Source: a virus
Strand: one strand, 5' to 3'
Virus record (IMG/VR): IMGVR_UViG_3300032050_007149
Coordinates: 1-29,684 of that record
Length of the DNA stretch: 29,684 nt
Below the pieces are notes generated by a model. It was not told where the DNA came from and did not search any database. It worked only from the letters and a program-made list of their open reading frames with translations. Shown one piece after another: positions 1-8,009 of this stretch (position 1 is the first letter of the stretch; each line of letters opens with the position of its first letter). Position numbers and translations under genes: made by a program.

Positions 1-303
1 GTTAAGTTAGTATTAGACGATTTATATGCAAACTTAGAAGGCCATAGAACTACAATGGCACAGGCAGTTAGCATTCTAACAGGCGAAGAAGGTCCAGGCG
101 CTGGCGCAGCATCTGCAATGGGAGACATGGGCGGGGCTGAAATGCCTGCTACTATGGGTGCTCCAGATGCAGAAATGGGCGGAGATGAATTTGCAGCTAG
201 TGAACCTGCAACAGGCGGAGAAGCTCCTGCAGGTCGAATGAAGCGTGAAAGCATTGAATACAGCCGCAAACTAGGCACTATCCTAAGCTCAAAAAAAAAG
301 TAA
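1..303 (+). CDS. 3' part of unidentified phage protein, zero frame
   Basis: The reading frame is open from base 1, so the gene begins before the window; the visible part codes for 100 residues and ends at TAA 301-303. A short helical stretch (VLDDLYANLEG) is followed by a low-complexity region rich in Gly, Ala, Met and Glu, then a basic tail ending in three lysines. No domain is recognised. The ATG at 55 is internal: it has no ribosome site and the frame is open upstream. The last codons form an A9-G run followed at once by the stop and a strong hairpin, and the -1 frame continues for 110 more codons, so this frame is probably the short product of a frameshifted gene. A virion or head-assembly role would fit T4-like gene order but is not shown by the sequence. 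Confidence 0.6.
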   Translation, partial: VKLVLDDLYANLEGHRTTMAQAVSILTGEEGPGAGAASAMGDMGGAEMPATMGAPDAEMGGDEFAASEPATGGEAPAGRMKRESIEYSRKLGTILSSKKK

Positions 304-632
304 ATGAAGATGCGGATACACTTATCCGCATCCTTTCTAATCTAAAAGGCAGAGCTGATAGCAAAGGGGCTAGCGGAACATTTAGTTGGTCTGCTATCAG
401 CAGTATGTTACAAAACGTAGGCGGCCAAGAATTGGACTACGATGCTTTTAAAGCAGCCTTTGACAGCAATCCATCGTTTCAAAACTTAGTTGATAAGTTT
501 GATGCTGACGGTGTAACAATCAAAACTAAAAATCAAGCCCAACCTCCCGGAGTGCCAGGTGATAAAGCCAAAAGCCAAGCTAATGTAATTAGCAGTGCAA
601 AAAAAGCAGCAGCAAAGGCATTGAACAAATAA
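258..632 (+). CDS. -1 frame extension of the preceding gene
   Basis: This frame is open from just after a TGA at 255-257 to TAA 630-632. It has no start codon before 405, and that ATG has no ribosome site, while the codons before it (for example NEDADTLIRILSNLKGRADS, 303-362) look like real protein. The natural reading is translation of the upstream gene, slippage at 300, and continuation through this frame. The joined product would end in a Lys/Ala-rich tail (AKKAAAKALNK). A region around 405-500 (FKAAFDSNPSFQNLVDKFD) looks like an acidic helical domain. No family is recognised. The alternative is a one-base undercall in the A9 run, which would make one continuous gene. Confidence 0.6.
   Translation: MQPQTRHYPKLKKKVNEDADTLIRILSNLKGRADSKGASGTFSWSAISSMLQNVGGQELDYDAFKAAFDSNPSFQNLVDKFDADGVTIKTKNQAQPPGVPGDKAKSQANVISSAKKAAAKALNK
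291..332 (+). promoter_or_regulatory. Programmed -1 frameshift signal: slippery A-run plus hairpin
   Basis: Bases 291-300 are nine A and a G; in the zero frame they contain the heptamer A AAA AAG (294-300), a classic bacterial -1 slippery site. The zero-frame stop TAA follows directly (301-303). After an 8-base spacer comes a perfect 10-bp stem, GATGCGGATA (309-318) and TATCCGCATC (323-332), with loop CACT. No U-run follows, so it is not a terminator. Heptamer, spacer and hairpin have the standard geometry. Confidence 0.65.
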
Positions 633-635
633 AAG

Positions 636-677
636 TTGACATAGTGACAAAAATACTACATAATAGTATATGTCACT
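636..677 (+). promoter_or_regulatory. Early sigma70-type promoter inside an inverted repeat, leaderless start
   Basis: TTGACA (636-641), 17-base spacer, CATAAT (659-664). The predicted +1 is near 671 and the nuclease ATG is at 670-672, so the message would be leaderless; there is no ribosome site. AGTGACA (643-649) pairs with TGTCACT (671-677) and ATACTA (653-658) with TAGTAT (664-669), so read-through RNA could fold over the start codon while RNA started at 671 lacks the left arms. Confidence 0.7.
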
Positions 678-1356
678 TTTAATCAACAAATTTAATTACG
701 AAAAACTCTCTAGGGACGAGTCCACTGGCAAGCGTTTATATGCTACGCCAGATGGGCATAAAGTCCCTAGTGTCACGACTATACTGGACAAAACTAAACC
801 AGAAGAAAGTCGTATAGCATTAGCCAATTGGCGCAAAGCAGTTGGCGAAGCTAAAGCACAAGCTATTACTACAGAAGCAGCTAATCGCGGCACACGAATG
901 CACAAGTTCTTAGAAGACTATGTCAAAGGTGAGCCGATGAATGAAAGCATTACTAATCCATTTGCACAGCAAAGTCAGAAAATGGCTAAGATTGTAATTG
1001 CACAAGGGCTGTGTAATGTAAGCGAAGTATGGGGCAGTGAAGTACCCTTATACTTTCCAGAACTATATGCGGGAACTACTGACTGTGTAGGTGTGCATAA
1101 CGGTGACGAAAGCATCCTGGACTTTAAACAGACTAACAAGCCCAAGAAGCGTGAGCACATCGACGATTACTTTATTCAGCTAACTGCTTATGCTATGGCT
1201 CACAACGAAGTACACAAAACTAACATTCGCAAGGGTGTTATTCTAATGTGTTCAAAAGACTACGAATATCAAGAGTTTATCCTAGAACCAGCAGATTTTG
1301 ACTACTGGACTGAACGCTGGTGCAAGCGTGTGGAAGAATACTACCGCCTAAACTGA
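670..1356 (+). CDS. PD-(D/E)XK superfamily exonuclease-like protein
   Basis: 228 residues. RecB/Cas4-like nuclease signatures occur in order: a helical N-terminal part with RGTRMHKFLEDYV (about residues 76-88), TTD at about 137-139 (candidate metal-binding Asp), ILDFKQT around 150 (the D-x-K of the active site), and YFIQLTAYA around 168 (the QxxxY motif). It would cut or resect DNA, likely in recombination, repair or host DNA breakdown. It follows the frameshifted gene after 37 bases and has its own early-type promoter with the ATG at the predicted +1. The tail-fibre gene follows after a late promoter lying across this gene's stop codon. The fold is fairly sure; the exact substrate is unknown. 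Confidence 0.75.
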   Translation: MSLLINKFNYEKLSRDESTGKRLYATPDGHKVPSVTTILDKTKPEESRIALANWRKAVGEAKAQAITTEAANRGTRMHKFLEDYVKGEPMNESITNPFAQQSQKMAKIVIAQGLCNVSEVWGSEVPLYFPELYAGTTDCVGVHNGDESILDFKQTNKPKKREHIDDYFIQLTAYAMAHNEVHKTNIRKGVILMCSKDYEYQEFILEPADFDYWTERWCKRVEEYYRLN

Positions 1357-1380
1357 TAAATATCCTATAAAGAGGATATT
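1355..1380 (+). promoter_or_regulatory. T4-type late promoter overlapping an RBS-masking hairpin
   Basis: GATAAATA at 1355-1362 overlaps the TGA of the nuclease gene. AATATCCT (1359-1366) and AGGATATT (1373-1380) form a perfect 8-bp inverted repeat whose right side holds the ribosome site AGAGG (1371-1375) of the ATG at 1383. Predicted late +1 is about 1368, after the left arm. The layout resembles T4 gene e, where read-through RNA is folded and silent while late RNA is free. Confidence 0.65.
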
Positions 1381-1382
1381 CT

Positions 1383-2927
1383 ATGGCCGTAGTGCAAATT
1401 TCAAAAATTCAGTTAAGAAGAGGTAAGAAAAACTCTGGAACAGGATTACCGCAATTAGCCAGCGGAGAATTGGCGTGGGCAATTGATACTCAAGAATTAT
1501 TTGTAGGTAATGGTGCTGTAGGAGAAGGTGCTCCCTATGTTGGCAATACTAAAATCCTAACAGAACACGACAGTATTCTAGAGTTAATAGCTAATTATAC
1601 TTACAAGTATGATTCTGCACTGGGACAAAGCTTAATAGACGGCACTGTAACTAGAACATTACAAGCAAGACTAGATGACGGTGTTGTAAACGCAAGAAGC
1701 TTTGGTATTGTTAGTTCAAAAGAATGGCCTGCTGGAACATTAATTGCAGACCAAACTGAAAAAATTCAACAGGCTATTGACAGTATAACTAGAGACGATC
1801 TAAGTCCTAATGTAACTATTGAATTTGAACCTGGAGAATATTATTTCTCCGACACAATTTCTTTGCCTAGCAATGTTAAAATTTCAGGATACGGTAAAGA
1901 TCAAACAGTATTCACATATACTGGAACTCCAGAAGTTTTGTTTTCTACTGAAACTGATGCTACTAAAATAAGACTTGGAAATTTTACTATCAAAACAATT
2001 GCTAACAATAAAACTCTATTAAAGATAGATGGTGCAAAAGATTGTGAATTTGTTAATCTTAAATTAGTCTATGAAAGCGGGACTGATGCTGCGGGCACTG
2101 TGGCTAACGACAGAATAGGAATAGATCTAGCAGGAAATGGAACTATCAGCTATAATAGATTTATAGGGTTAGAGTTTAAAAATTTAACCTACGGTGTTCA
2201 TGCAGGAAGCAATGCTTCGTTTAACAAGTTTGAAGATTGTCTGTTAGAATATCTGTATCAAGGATTTAATCTAGGAACAGGTAGTTCTAGTGGAGCAAAC
2301 TATAATATAATTGAAAACTGTATCTTTGATAAAGTTACTCGTCAAGGGTTATTTGTTCAAAAGGGCACAGGTAATAGAAGCAGAGGAAACACTTACAAAG
2401 ATGTAGGAAGTACCAATTCTGGAACATTCTCAGCATATAGTGTTATCAAGTTTGTCACTGATGGTAACAGCAGTATGCATGACGTATTTGAAAGACAACG
2501 TTATCTAGAACCTAATGATCCTGCCTTTAACAACAATCCCTATATATCAGAGATTGACGGGGTATCTTACAGAGAAAAAATTGAACCAAGGCAAATTAGT
2601 TTAAACTTCACAGCTATACCAGTTATGGCGTTTAAAGTAGGAATTGGTGCAGGAAGCGGACTGGTAGTAAATTATGTGTTTAGAAGTACTGCTTATGATC
2701 AAACAAGAAGAGGAACTCTTACTGTTGTTGTAGACAAAGATTTAAGCACTACCCAATTGTCTGACGAGTACGAATACATAGGAACTAATCCGGCTGGAGA
2801 AGATGCTGTGATATTTACTGCTACTCTACAGACTTCTGGAGGTGAGAAAGTTCTTCGAATTAACTATACCAATATTAATCCAGGTGACAGCAGTACATTT
2901 ACCTACACCTACTCGTTAATGAGTTAA
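1383..2927 (+). CDS. Tail fibre or tailspike with Mtd-like N-terminus and beta-helix
   Basis: 514 residues. The first 45 residues (IQLRRG...LPQLASGELAWAIDT...LFVGNG) match the N-terminal module of many phage fibres of the Mtd/hyaluronidase type, which holds the fibre to the virion. From about residue 95 a long right-handed parallel beta-helix follows, with pectate-lyase-3-type repeats such as IEFEPGEYYFSDTISLPSNV and NCEF/NIIENC turns. The last 110 residues are a beta-rich C-terminal domain. Likely role: host surface recognition, perhaps polysaccharide cleavage; no catalytic residues can be assigned. It is driven by the late promoter at 1355 with ribosome site AGAGG, and its stop overlaps the next ATG (TAATG), so the two are coupled. 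Confidence 0.8.
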   Translation: MAVVQISKIQLRRGKKNSGTGLPQLASGELAWAIDTQELFVGNGAVGEGAPYVGNTKILTEHDSILELIANYTYKYDSALGQSLIDGTVTRTLQARLDDGVVNARSFGIVSSKEWPAGTLIADQTEKIQQAIDSITRDDLSPNVTIEFEPGEYYFSDTISLPSNVKISGYGKDQTVFTYTGTPEVLFSTETDATKIRLGNFTIKTIANNKTLLKIDGAKDCEFVNLKLVYESGTDAAGTVANDRIGIDLAGNGTISYNRFIGLEFKNLTYGVHAGSNASFNKFEDCLLEYLYQGFNLGTGSSSGANYNIIENCIFDKVTRQGLFVQKGTGNRSRGNTYKDVGSTNSGTFSAYSVIKFVTDGNSSMHDVFERQRYLEPNDPAFNNNPYISEIDGVSYREKIEPRQISLNFTAIPVMAFKVGIGAGSGLVVNYVFRSTAYDQTRRGTLTVVVDKDLSTTQLSDEYEYIGTNPAGEDAVIFTATLQTSGGEKVLRINYTNINPGDSSTFTYTYSLMS

Positions 2928-3361
2928 TGTATAAGACATTTGATCAAAAAACAGAACTAAGATTTTCTGCTTGGAGAGAAATAAGGCAGAAATTAGAAGA
3001 ATCAATTACACCTTTAGAGAATGTAGTTGATTTTTTTCAAACGTTTCCAAAAGTTAAAGTTTATACAGATCCCTATGATCAATCCACTTGGCCTACAGCT
3101 TGGGAACTGATAGAAGAAAACGAGTTTTGCCCGTTCAATCTTATCTTAGGTATATGCTATACTCTCCAACTATGTGATCGCTTTAGTCATATACACCCTA
3201 AAATAACCATATCAATAGACATTGTAACTAAATCAGTGTATTATATGTTATTCATAGACGACTATGTCTATGGATTCGAAGACGGCGCTTGGATTCCAAC
3301 GAAAAGATTGCCTAAGTCATTGAAAAATATAAAGATCTACGACATGCCGCCTCTTCACTAA
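2927..3361 (+). CDS. Conserved small protein translationally coupled to tail fibre
   Basis: 144 residues, starting on the A of the fibre gene's stop codon (TAATG). It is acidic and aromatic-rich, with a distinctive stretch TWPTAWELIEENEFCPFNL around residues 62-80 and YTLQLCDRF near 90. I recall similar proteins beside fibre genes in marine T4-like phages, but know no function. Tight coupling to the fibre suggests a fibre chaperone, attachment or assembly factor; this is inference from position only. No signal peptide or membrane segment. Its stop codon lies in a late-promoter-like box, CTAAATA (3358-3364). Confidence 0.6.
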   Translation: MYKTFDQKTELRFSAWREIRQKLEESITPLENVVDFFQTFPKVKVYTDPYDQSTWPTAWELIEENEFCPFNLILGICYTLQLCDRFSHIHPKITISIDIVTKSVYYMLFIDDYVYGFEDGAWIPTKRLPKSLKNIKIYDMPPLH

Positions 3362-3364
3362 ATA
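3358..3364 (+). promoter_or_regulatory. Possible late promoter CTAAATA before nrdA
   Basis: The box lies on the stop codon of the preceding gene, 39 bases before the nrdA ATG at 3404, followed by TACTACT as at two other late boxes here (14383, 20429). RNR genes are usually early or middle, so this may be a secondary promoter. Confidence 0.35.
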
Positions 3365-3403
3365 CTACTCCGCATTTTAGAAAAGTTTAAAAAATAAGAA
3401 AAT

Positions 3404-5737
3404 ATGATTAACATTACAGTAACCAAACGGAGCGGTGAACGAGAACCGCTAACTATTGAAAAATGGCAGGCGCAAATCCTAAAGGTATGTAGTGGCATAG
3501 CAGATGTTAGTCAGTCAATGATTGAGATCAAAGCACAACCTCATTTCTATGACGGTATCACAACAAGAGAAATTGATGAGATTACTCTACGTGCTATTGT
3601 AGATCTTATTGACACAGAATCTAACCCAGACATCGGACATACCAACTATCAATACGTAGCAGGTAAGCAACGTGTTAGCATGTTACGTAAAGATGTGTAT
3701 GGTGACTACCAACCCCCTTGCCTTTACGAAATCGTTAAAAAGAATGTAGCAACAGGATTGTATACTGCTGAACTTCTTGAATGGTATTCAGAAGAAGACT
3801 GGCACAAAATGGAAGACATGATTGATCATGAAAAAGATGAGCAATATGGTTACGCTTCTATTGAACAGTTAATTGAAAAGTATCTTGTACGTAATCGTGC
3901 TACAAAGGAAATTTATGAAACTCCACAGGTTAGATATATGGTCGCGGCCGCTACTGTATTTCACAAAGAAGAACCGAACAGCGCGAGAATGCGCTACATC
4001 AAGGAATACTACAATGCTGCGAGTGATGGTCTATTTACTCTTGCTACTCCCGTGCTTGCTGGTCTTGGAACTCCTACTAAACAATTCAGTAGTTGCGTTC
4101 TTATTCGCAGTGATGATGATTTGGACTCTATATTTGCTAGTGGAGAGATGATGGCCAAGTATGCTAGCAAACGTGCTGGCATCGGACTTGAGATTGGACG
4201 CCTACGCCCGTTGGGATCCCCTATTAGGGGAGGTGAGATAATGCACACCGGCATGATTCCCTTCTTAAAGAAATGGTTCGGTGACCTACGTAGTTGTTCG
4301 CAAGGAGGTATTCGTAATGCAAGTGCTACTGTTTTTTATCCTATTTGGCATCATCAGTTTGATGATCTTATTGTCCTTAAGAACAACCAAGGAACAGAAG
4401 AAACCCGAGTCCGTTTTATGGATTATGGGGTTGTGCTTAGTGCCTTCTTCTGGAGACGATTTAAAAACAAAGAAGACATAACCTTCTTTGATCCTAACGA
4501 AGTTCCTGATCTTTACGAAGCTTTCTATAAAGACACTGCTCTATTTGAAGAGTTGTATGTCAAATACGAAAAACAAAAAGGTCTACGTAAAAAGACTATG
4601 AGTGCCGAGGAAGTATTCAAGTCAGGCATTTTAAAAGAACGTACAGATACAGGACGTATCTATCTAGTGTTTATTGACAATGTAATGAACCAGGGTCCGT
4701 TTGATCCTGAGTACCATACCATTTACCAGAGCAACCTTTGCTGTGAAATCCTATTACCTACTCGCTCTTTTAAACGTCTTGATGATCCCGATGGTCGTAT
4801 CGCTTTATGTACACTTGGTAGCATCAACTGGGGAGCTTTCCGCAACCCAGAAGATATGCGTAGGGCTTGCCGTATTCTTCACCGCAGCCTTAACAATATT
4901 CTCGATTACCAAGATTTTCTTTCTATCCAATCCAAGTTGAGCAATGACGAGATTCGTCCGTTAGGTATTGGTGTAACTAACCTAGCTTACTGGCATGCCA
5001 AGCGTGGCATAAAATATGGTGATAAGGATGCTCTAGCAGAAGTTAAAAGCTGGATGGAACATCAAGCTTATTACTTAACAGAGTCTAGTGTTGAGTTAGC
5101 TAAAGAACGTGGCAAGTGCATAGGTAGTGACCAGACTCGTTATGGGCAAGGAATCTTTCCTTGGGAAACTCGTGCTCTTGGGTCTAATGAGCTTGCTGAC
5201 TTTACTCCTGAGCTTGATTGGGAAACACTTCGTGTTCAAATGAAACAACACGGAGTACGTAATGCTACACAAATGGCTATTGCTCCTGTAGAGTCTAGCT
5301 CAGTTGTTATTAATTCAACTAACGGTATTGAAATGCCAATGAGCCTGATTAGCGTAAAAGAATCTAAGGCTGGATCTTTTGTACAAGTTGTTCCTGAGTA
5401 TCAGAATGCAAAAGTTCGTAAGAACTACCAACTGATGTGGGAACAAACAGATTGTGTACCCTACTTAAAAACCAGTGCAGTGCTACAAGTCTACATTGAT
5501 CAAAGTATTTCAACAAACACATTTTATAATCCTGCACACTTTGAAGGCCGTAAAGTTCCTACAACACTAATTGCTAAGAACTTGATGCAAGCACAGATGT
5601 GGGGTATTAAAACATTCTATTACAGCTTGATCAATAAAGCTGGCGCTAAAGCACCTCAAGAAACTTCTATGGATGCTGTAGCATTAGCGCCTATAGATTT
5701 TGACGATGCTGATGATTGCGAGGCATGTAAACTATGA
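3404..5737 (+). CDS. nrdA: Class Ia ribonucleotide reductase, large (alpha) subunit
   Basis: 777 residues, normal for the family. With NrdB it reduces ribonucleoside diphosphates to deoxynucleotides. An N-terminal ATP-cone ([20 protein letters not shown], from residue 8) provides dATP feedback. Catalytic features are visible: first redox Cys in QFSSCVL, radical Cys and partners in NLCCEILLP, second redox Cys in [11 protein letters not shown], and the finger-loop substrate site [10 protein letters not shown]. The C-terminal swinging tail ends DDCEACKL: its two cysteines are two residues apart (CEAC), closer than the CESGAC end of E. coli NrdA as I recall it. It leads a cluster with three Fe-S proteins, nrdB and glutaredoxin, and overlaps the next ATG by ATGA. 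Confidence 0.95.
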   Translation: MINITVTKRSGEREPLTIEKWQAQILKVCSGIADVSQSMIEIKAQPHFYDGITTREIDEITLRAIVDLIDTESNPDIGHTNYQYVAGKQRVSMLRKDVYGDYQPPCLYEIVKKNVATGLYTAELLEWYSEEDWHKMEDMIDHEKDEQYGYASIEQLIEKYLVRNRATKEIYETPQVRYMVAAATVFHKEEPNSARMRYIKEYYNAASDGLFTLATPVLAGLGTPTKQFSSCVLIRSDDDLDSIFASGEMMAKYASKRAGIGLEIGRLRPLGSPIRGGEIMHTGMIPFLKKWFGDLRSCSQGGIRNASATVFYPIWHHQFDDLIVLKNNQGTEETRVRFMDYGVVLSAFFWRRFKNKEDITFFDPNEVPDLYEAFYKDTALFEELYVKYEKQKGLRKKTMSAEEVFKSGILKERTDTGRIYLVFIDNVMNQGPFDPEYHTIYQSNLCCEILLPTRSFKRLDDPDGRIALCTLGSINWGAFRNPEDMRRACRILHRSLNNILDYQDFLSIQSKLSNDEIRPLGIGVTNLAYWHAKRGIKYGDKDALAEVKSWMEHQAYYLTESSVELAKERGKCIGSDQTRYGQGIFPWETRALGSNELADFTPELDWETLRVQMKQHGVRNATQMAIAPVESSSVVINSTNGIEMPMSLISVKESKAGSFVQVVPEYQNAKVRKNYQLMWEQTDCVPYLKTSAVLQVYIDQSISTNTFYNPAHFEGRKVPTTLIAKNLMQAQMWGIKTFYYSLINKAGAKAPQETSMDAVALAPIDFDDADDCEACKL

Positions 5738-6060
5738 TTACTATAACCGACTCTGCAAAGTCTAAAATTGTTGATTTGTTATTAGAGGAAAATAATCCTA
5801 ACTTAAAGCTACGTACATTTGTACAAGGCGGAGGTTGCTCTGGTTTTCAATATGGCTTTACTTTTGATGAAGTTACTAACGAAGACGATTTTGAACTCGA
5901 CGTTGACCAAACTTACAAAGTATTAGTAGATGCTATGAGTATGCAATACTTGACAGGTGCAGTTATAGATTATAAAGAAGACTTGATGGGTTCTAATTTT
6001 AGTATTAGCAATCCCCAAGCACAATCAACTTGCGGTTGCGGCAGCAGTTTTTCAGTTTAA
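5734..6060 (+). CDS. iscA: A-type Fe-S carrier, ErpA/IscA-like (first copy)
   Basis: 108 residues, full length for the HesB/IscA family. The three cluster-binding cysteines are present: Cys35 in [11 protein letters not shown], and Cys100 and Cys102 in STCGCGSS. The GGGCSGFQY wording is closer to ErpA than to IscA. It would carry Fe-S clusters or iron from a scaffold to target proteins. Its ATG overlaps the nrdA stop (ATGA), showing coupling with ribonucleotide reductase. Near-neighbours are a small membrane peptide, an IscU scaffold and a second IscA, so a phage-made cluster or diiron supply for NrdB, glutaredoxin or the radical SAM enzyme is plausible. No cysteine desulfurase is in the window, so sulfur must come from the host. 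Confidence 0.9.
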   Translation: MITITDSAKSKIVDLLLEENNPNLKLRTFVQGGGCSGFQYGFTFDEVTNEDDFELDVDQTYKVLVDAMSMQYLTGAVIDYKEDLMGSNFSISNPQAQSTCGCGSSFSV

Positions 6061-6071
6061 AGGAAATAATC

Positions 6072-6188
6072 ATGTTAGAAACTTTATTTTGGTTAGCAGT
6101 AGGTGCTTTTGTTGGATGGAACTTTCCTCAACCTCAGTTTGCTAAAAACTTACAAACAAAGATACTTGATATGTTTAGGAAAAAGTAA
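6072..6188 (+). CDS. Small single-pass membrane peptide, 38 aa
   Basis: A clear ribosome site (AAAGGA, 6059-6064) precedes the ATG at 6072; the stop TAA is at 6186-6188. The peptide starts MLETLFWLAVGAFVGWN, one hydrophobic helix, and ends in a basic tail (MFRKK). It sits between the first iscA and iscU with tight spacing (11 and 2 bases), so it is almost certainly translated. Function unknown; it might anchor neighbours to the membrane, but nothing in the sequence shows this. Confidence 0.7.
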   Translation: MLETLFWLAVGAFVGWNFPQPQFAKNLQTKILDMFRKK

Positions 6189-6190
6189 GA

Positions 6191-6580
6191 ATGGCTTACT
6201 CTAGTCAAGTTATTGATCATTACGAAAATCCTCGTAATGTAGGAAGTTTTGATAAAACTGACACTGATGTTGGTACAGGTATGGTTGGTGCGCCTGCGTG
6301 TGGCGATGTTATGAAACTCCAAATCAAAGTAAATACAGATGGAGTCATTACAGATGCTAAATTCAAAACGTATGGTTGCGGCAGCGCGATTGCGTCGAGT
6401 TCGCTTGTTACTGAATGGGTCAAAGGACGGACACTTGACGAAGCGGCGCAGATTAAAAATAGCGAGATTGCTTCTGAGCTTGCCCTCCCCCCTGTTAAAA
6501 TTCATTGTTCGATACTTGCGGAAGATGCAATCAAAGCGGCAGTAGAAGATTATCGTAAAAAGCATGATCTCAATAACTGA
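6191..6580 (+). CDS. iscU: IscU-type Fe-S cluster scaffold
   Basis: 129 residues, one more than E. coli IscU. All key residues fall at the same positions as in E. coli: Cys37 and Asp39 (GAPACGDVM), Cys63 (KTYGCGSAIASS), His105 and Cys106 (KIHCSILAEDA). The chaperone-binding LPPVK motif (99-103) used by HscA is intact. This argues for a working scaffold that plugs into the host IscS/HscAB machinery rather than a remnant. It overlaps the following iscA by 17 bases and lies inside the nrd cluster. A complete IscU in a phage is unusual compared with lone IscA/HesB proteins. Likely job: supply of clusters for phage or host enzymes during infection. Confidence 0.93.
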   Translation: MAYSSQVIDHYENPRNVGSFDKTDTDVGTGMVGAPACGDVMKLQIKVNTDGVITDAKFKTYGCGSAIASSSLVTEWVKGRTLDEAAQIKNSEIASELALPPVKIHCSILAEDAIKAAVEDYRKKHDLNN

Positions 6581-6890
6581 AAAGGCTGCTGAAAAAATCA
6601 ATCAGCAACTTAAACGCAGAGGCAAGGGATTAGGAATACGAGTTGGGGTAAAAACAACTGGTTGCTCAGGTCTTGCATATGTGTTAGAATATGTAGACGA
6701 ATACAAAGCTGAAGTAGGTGTTATAAATTATGCCCAACAAGATTTTGTAGTTTTAGTAGATGCTAAAAGTCAAGTCTATCTCGATGGATTAACAATAGAT
6801 TGGATTCGCAACGGATTGAATGAAGGATTTGAATTTAAAAATCCAAATGAACGTGACCGCTGCGGTTGCGGGGAAAGTTTTAGAATATAA
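6564..6890 (+). CDS. iscA: A-type Fe-S carrier IscA (second copy)
   Basis: 108 residues. The pattern LGIRVGVKTTGCSGLAYVL is the IscA signature, with Cys34 and the C-terminal pair Cys100/Cys102 (RDRCGCGESF). It differs clearly from the ErpA-like copy at 5734, so the two are not a recent duplication and may serve different targets. The start lies inside the end of iscU (17-base overlap), indicating translational coupling and a fixed iscU-to-iscA ratio. nrdB follows after 8 bases. Confidence 0.92.
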   Translation: MISITEKAAEKINQQLKRRGKGLGIRVGVKTTGCSGLAYVLEYVDEYKAEVGVINYAQQDFVVLVDAKSQVYLDGLTIDWIRNGLNEGFEFKNPNERDRCGCGESFRI

Positions 6891-6898
6891 AGAGCACT

Positions 6899-7999
6899 AT
6901 GTCAAAAAAACAATATAACTTATCAACAAAGACAGACTATCTAAATCGTAAGATGTTTCTAGATCCAGCGGGTCCAGTTACTATACAACGCTTTGAAGAA
7001 GTCAAATACAATAAAATTGCAGACTTTGAAAAAACTGCAAGGGGTTTCTTCTGGGTCCCAGAAGAAGTAAGTCTTACAAAAGACGCACAAGATTTTAAGG
7101 ATGCCAGCGATGCGGTTAAACATATCTTCACTAGCAACTTGCTTAGGCAAACTGCTCTTGACAGTTTGCAAGGCCGTGGCCCAAGTCAAATCTTTACTCC
7201 GGTCGTGAGTCTACCAGAGCTAGAAGCATTAGTTTACAATTGGACATTCTTTGAAACTAATATTCACAGTCGTAGTTACAGCCACATCATTCGTAATATC
7301 TATAATGTGCCTAAGGAAGTTTTTAGTACTATCCATGACACTAAAGAAATTGTTGAAATGGCTTCAAGCGTAGGCAAGTACTACGATGATCTCCATGTAA
7401 TCAACTGCCGAAAAGAAACAGGTGAAATTATTGATGAACATGAGCACATCAAAGCAATCTATCTAGCACTACATGCAAGTTATGCCTTAGAAGCATTCCG
7501 ATTCATGGTTAGTTTTGCTACTAGCTTGGCAATGGTAGAGAACAAGATCTTTATTGGTAATGGTAACATTATCAGCCTGATTCTACAAGACGAGCTATTG
7601 CACAAAGGTTGGACAGCCTTCTTGATTAATCAAGTGGTTAAAGAAGATCAACGTTTTGCCAAAGTAAAGCTAGAGTGCGAAGCTGAAGTTTATCAAATTT
7701 ACATGGATGTTATTTGTGAAGAAAAAGAATGGGCAGATTATTTGTTTAAGCTAGGTCCTGTAATTGGTCTTAATGCTAACATTCTAAAAGACTTTGTTGA
7801 TTACACCGCAGTGGGCGCACTGAAAGATATCGGTATCAAGTATCTTGCACACGCACCAAAATCAACTCCTATTCCGTGGTTCAACAAGCACAGTGACACA
7901 AGTAAGAAACAAACTGCACTGCAAGAGAACGAATCGACTAACTATGTTATAGGCGTTATGAGTGATCAATTAGACTACGACGCTCTACCAAGCATTTAA
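6899..7999 (+). CDS. nrdB: Class Ia ribonucleotide reductase, small (beta) subunit
   Basis: 366 residues, typical length. The diiron/tyrosyl radical protein partners NrdA. Visible ligands and radical residue: Asp in TALDSLQGRGP, Glu and His in FFETNIHSRSY with the radical Tyr at the end of that motif, and later Glu/His residues in LQDELLHKGW. The Glu to His spacing in FFETNIH is E-x3-H, one residue more than the E-x2-H I recall for E. coli (SETIH); this may be a family trait. AAAGAG (about 6889-6894) gives the ribosome site for the ATG at 6899. The three Fe-S genes upstream and glutaredoxin downstream form a functional cluster with it. Confidence 0.95.
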   Translation: MSKKQYNLSTKTDYLNRKMFLDPAGPVTIQRFEEVKYNKIADFEKTARGFFWVPEEVSLTKDAQDFKDASDAVKHIFTSNLLRQTALDSLQGRGPSQIFTPVVSLPELEALVYNWTFFETNIHSRSYSHIIRNIYNVPKEVFSTIHDTKEIVEMASSVGKYYDDLHVINCRKETGEIIDEHEHIKAIYLALHASYALEAFRFMVSFATSLAMVENKIFIGNGNIISLILQDELLHKGWTAFLINQVVKEDQRFAKVKLECEAEVYQIYMDVICEEKEWADYLFKLGPVIGLNANILKDFVDYTAVGALKDIGIKYLAHAPKSTPIPWFNKHSDTSKKQTALQENESTNYVIGVMSDQLDYDALPSI

Positions 8000-8009
8000 G
8001 GAAATAAAG

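Noticed and set aside
309-332. Ten-base-pair hairpin as a transcription terminator
   Set aside because: No U-run follows and the bases lie within a likely coding frame just after a slippery site.
6134-6601. Long minus-strand open frame opposite iscU
   Set aside because: The plus strand codes for a full IscU with every key residue; the opposite frame has low-complexity protein and no start signals.
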